A DNA stretch of 55,996 nucleotides from Sulfurimonadaceae bacterium. GTDB lineage: Bacteria > Campylobacterota > Campylobacteria > Campylobacterales > Sulfurimonadaceae. Below, piece after piece: positions 55,079-55,996 of the stretch. Both the position numbers and the translations under genes were made by a program. The stretch spans positions 1 to 55,996 of the forward strand of contig JAQUHB010000019.1 in NCBI GenBank assembly GCA_028683835.1, in the 5' to 3' direction. The notes under the pieces are model-generated. The model saw only the letters and a program-made list of their open reading frames with translations. It had not been told where the DNA came from and did not search any database. The first letter of the stretch is position 1; the number at the start of each line of letters is the position of its first letter.

Positions 55079-55837
55079 TTATACTCCGTGATTCTGATCC
55101 CAGATTCTTATATGAAGTCTGTCGCTATAAGTGTAGCCTTTGACTTTGCAAAACTCAATGAGCGGCTCACAGTTTTTTTCTATCTCTTTTTTATTCCCGC
55201 CAAGAGGCATACAATAAACCTGTAAACATGGCGCATAAGAGATGATTTCATCTATCTCATCATCAAGCCCTAGATCTATCGATTCTTCATCTATTGAGAA
55301 CTTAAAAAAAGCCTCTTTCGCGTTTTGAGCGTAGGAAAAAATTGCATCGGGTTTTATACGCTTTGAGTAGCTCTCTCCTGAATTTGAAAGTTTTACAGAA
55401 AGTGCATAAACACACTCTCTATAGATCGGATATTTATCAAAATCGATATGAATCGTCGCGTTTGTTTCAAAAGTGACCCGATGATTATTTTCTATAAGCT
55501 CTGTTATAAATGCCACAAAAATTTCATCATCATAATTTAAAAGAGGTTCTCCTCCTGTGAGTACTACATCTACACTTTCAGGAAGCTCATACAAATCCAT
55601 TATATGAAAAAGCTGTCCTGACTTGCTTATAGGTATCCAGTTGGTTGAAAAGTGTTCGCGATTTACCGCATACACAGTGTCACATCCTAAAATATCAATA
55701 CCCTTTTGTGAAGTTTGAATACAGCCAAATCCTTCACAGCGCATATTACATCCGCCAAAGCGATAGAAAAGTGATGGCACACCCATGTAACGACCTTCAC
55801 CTTGAATGGAGTAAAAATGTTCTACTAAATGGAGCAT
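55079..55837 (-). CDS. queE: 7-Carboxy-7-deazaguanine synthase (QueE)
   Basis: The radical SAM ring contraction of carboxytetrahydropterin, the step after QueD. 252 residues. FYSIQGEGRYMGVPSLFYRFGGC is the family start. The cluster region has CNMRC, then EGFGC, and only later LGCDTVYAV, where the canonical CDT cysteine would be, so the usual CX3CX2C spacing is interrupted by about 15 inserted residues. VVLTGGEPLL binds SAM. The C-terminal VYCMPLGGNKKEI and LHIRIW segments are typical. Confidence 0.92.
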   Translation of the reverse strand: MLHLVEHFYSIQGEGRYMGVPSLFYRFGGCNMRCEGFGCIQTSQKGIDILGCDTVYAVNREHFSTNWIPISKSGQLFHIMDLYELPESVDVVLTGGEPLLNYDDEIFVAFITELIENNHRVTFETNATIHIDFDKYPIYRECVYALSVKLSNSGESYSKRIKPDAIFSYAQNAKEAFFKFSIDEESIDLGLDDEIDEIISYAPCLQVYCMPLGGNKKEIEKNCEPLIEFCKVKGYTYSDRLHIRIWDQNHGV

Positions 55838-55841
55838 TTAA

Positions 55842-55991
55842 TCATCCGCCGGTCTCATAAAAAGCCCGGGTAGAGACTTCATCACTTGCTTCACTCCAGC
55901 GGTTTTTCTCAGGCTTGGTTCGCACTACTTCTTTTAAGACAAGAGCAGCATTTTTGATATCTCCGCGTTGGATAAAATCTTTAATACTCAT
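55842..55991 (-). CDS. Short ORF at right edge, possibly the end of a longer gene
   Basis: 49 residues from an ATG at 55991 to a TGA five bases before the queE start. The sequence has charged, helix-like parts ([20 protein letters not shown]) and ends AFYETGG. The frame is still open at the window edge, so it may be the C-terminus of a larger protein. Family not recognised. Tight spacing suggests co-transcription with queE-queD. Confidence 0.5.
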   Translation of the reverse strand: MSIKDFIQRGDIKNAALVLKEVVRTKPEKNRWSEASDEVSTRAFYETGG

Positions 55992-55996
55992 CGCTT

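Overview
The window looks like chromosomal core DNA of an AT-rich member of the Campylobacterota (Epsilonproteobacteria), most likely a free-living Sulfurimonas-like organism. This rests on three things. Blocks of gene order match what I remember of Campylobacter jejuni: asd-flgR-(flgQ)-(flgP)-gyrA, purF near dapB, and trxB-trxA-yraN followed by hom-aminotransferase-two membrane or periplasmic genes-rlmB-rsmI-rpmE-rsmE. Several proteins are lineage-typical: a FlgR without a DNA-binding domain, an atpE product with a signal-like N-terminus, and a cyclohydrolase/pyrophosphohydrolase HisIE fusion. Several metabolic genes suit an environmental lineage: amt-glnK, SelO, a molybdopterin oxidoreductase and the AmmeMemoRadiSam triad. 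Genus is inference. I saw no phage, insertion sequence or CRISPR array.

Layout. 1-9474 (mostly minus): a cut radical SAM gene, hemE, a YqhA-type membrane protein, asd, a flagellar sigma-54 activator with two flagellar basal-disk-like genes, gyrA and selO. 9657-14375 (plus): amt-glnK, then the three-gene AmmeMemoRadiSam operon behind a long imperfect inverted repeat, then a small Cys/His-rich orphan. 14489-22032 (minus): tRNA-Arg, two tiny conserved-looking genes, tRNA-Leu, atpE, pnp, lptD, an RDD protein and purD. A probable 6S RNA lies upstream of purD, back to back with a bioF-type gene whose promoter predicts a leaderless mRNA.

22353-26079 (plus): a tightly overlapping operon of a bioF-like enzyme, an ABC ATPase and penicillin-binding protein 1A. 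26154-33347 (minus): leuA, glnA and a lipid-transport module (RND/MMPL-mlaC-mlaA). 33493-36754 (plus): ilvE, an SPFH protein, hisIE and a DUF2393 protein, followed by a 339-base stretch with a gene remnant. 37094-53220 (minus): a TIGR01212 radical SAM protein, purF, dapB, trxB, two unrecognised small genes, trxA, a decayed sensor-gene fragment, yraN, a formate-dehydrogenase-like oxidoreductase, an SDR, hom, an aminotransferase, a periplasmic protein with a RodZ-like partner, rlmB, rsmI, rpmE and rsmE. 53282-55991: moeA (plus) meets queD-queE (minus) at shared stop codons.

The least-explained signals are: a dispersed palindrome, CTTACATGTAAG, that recurs inside unrelated genes in two reading frames; the structured repeat upstream of the AmmeMemoRadiSam operon; a two-hairpin rpmE leader; the small genes between trxA and trxB; and the RodZ-like pair. 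All motif positions and repeat counts were read by eye.
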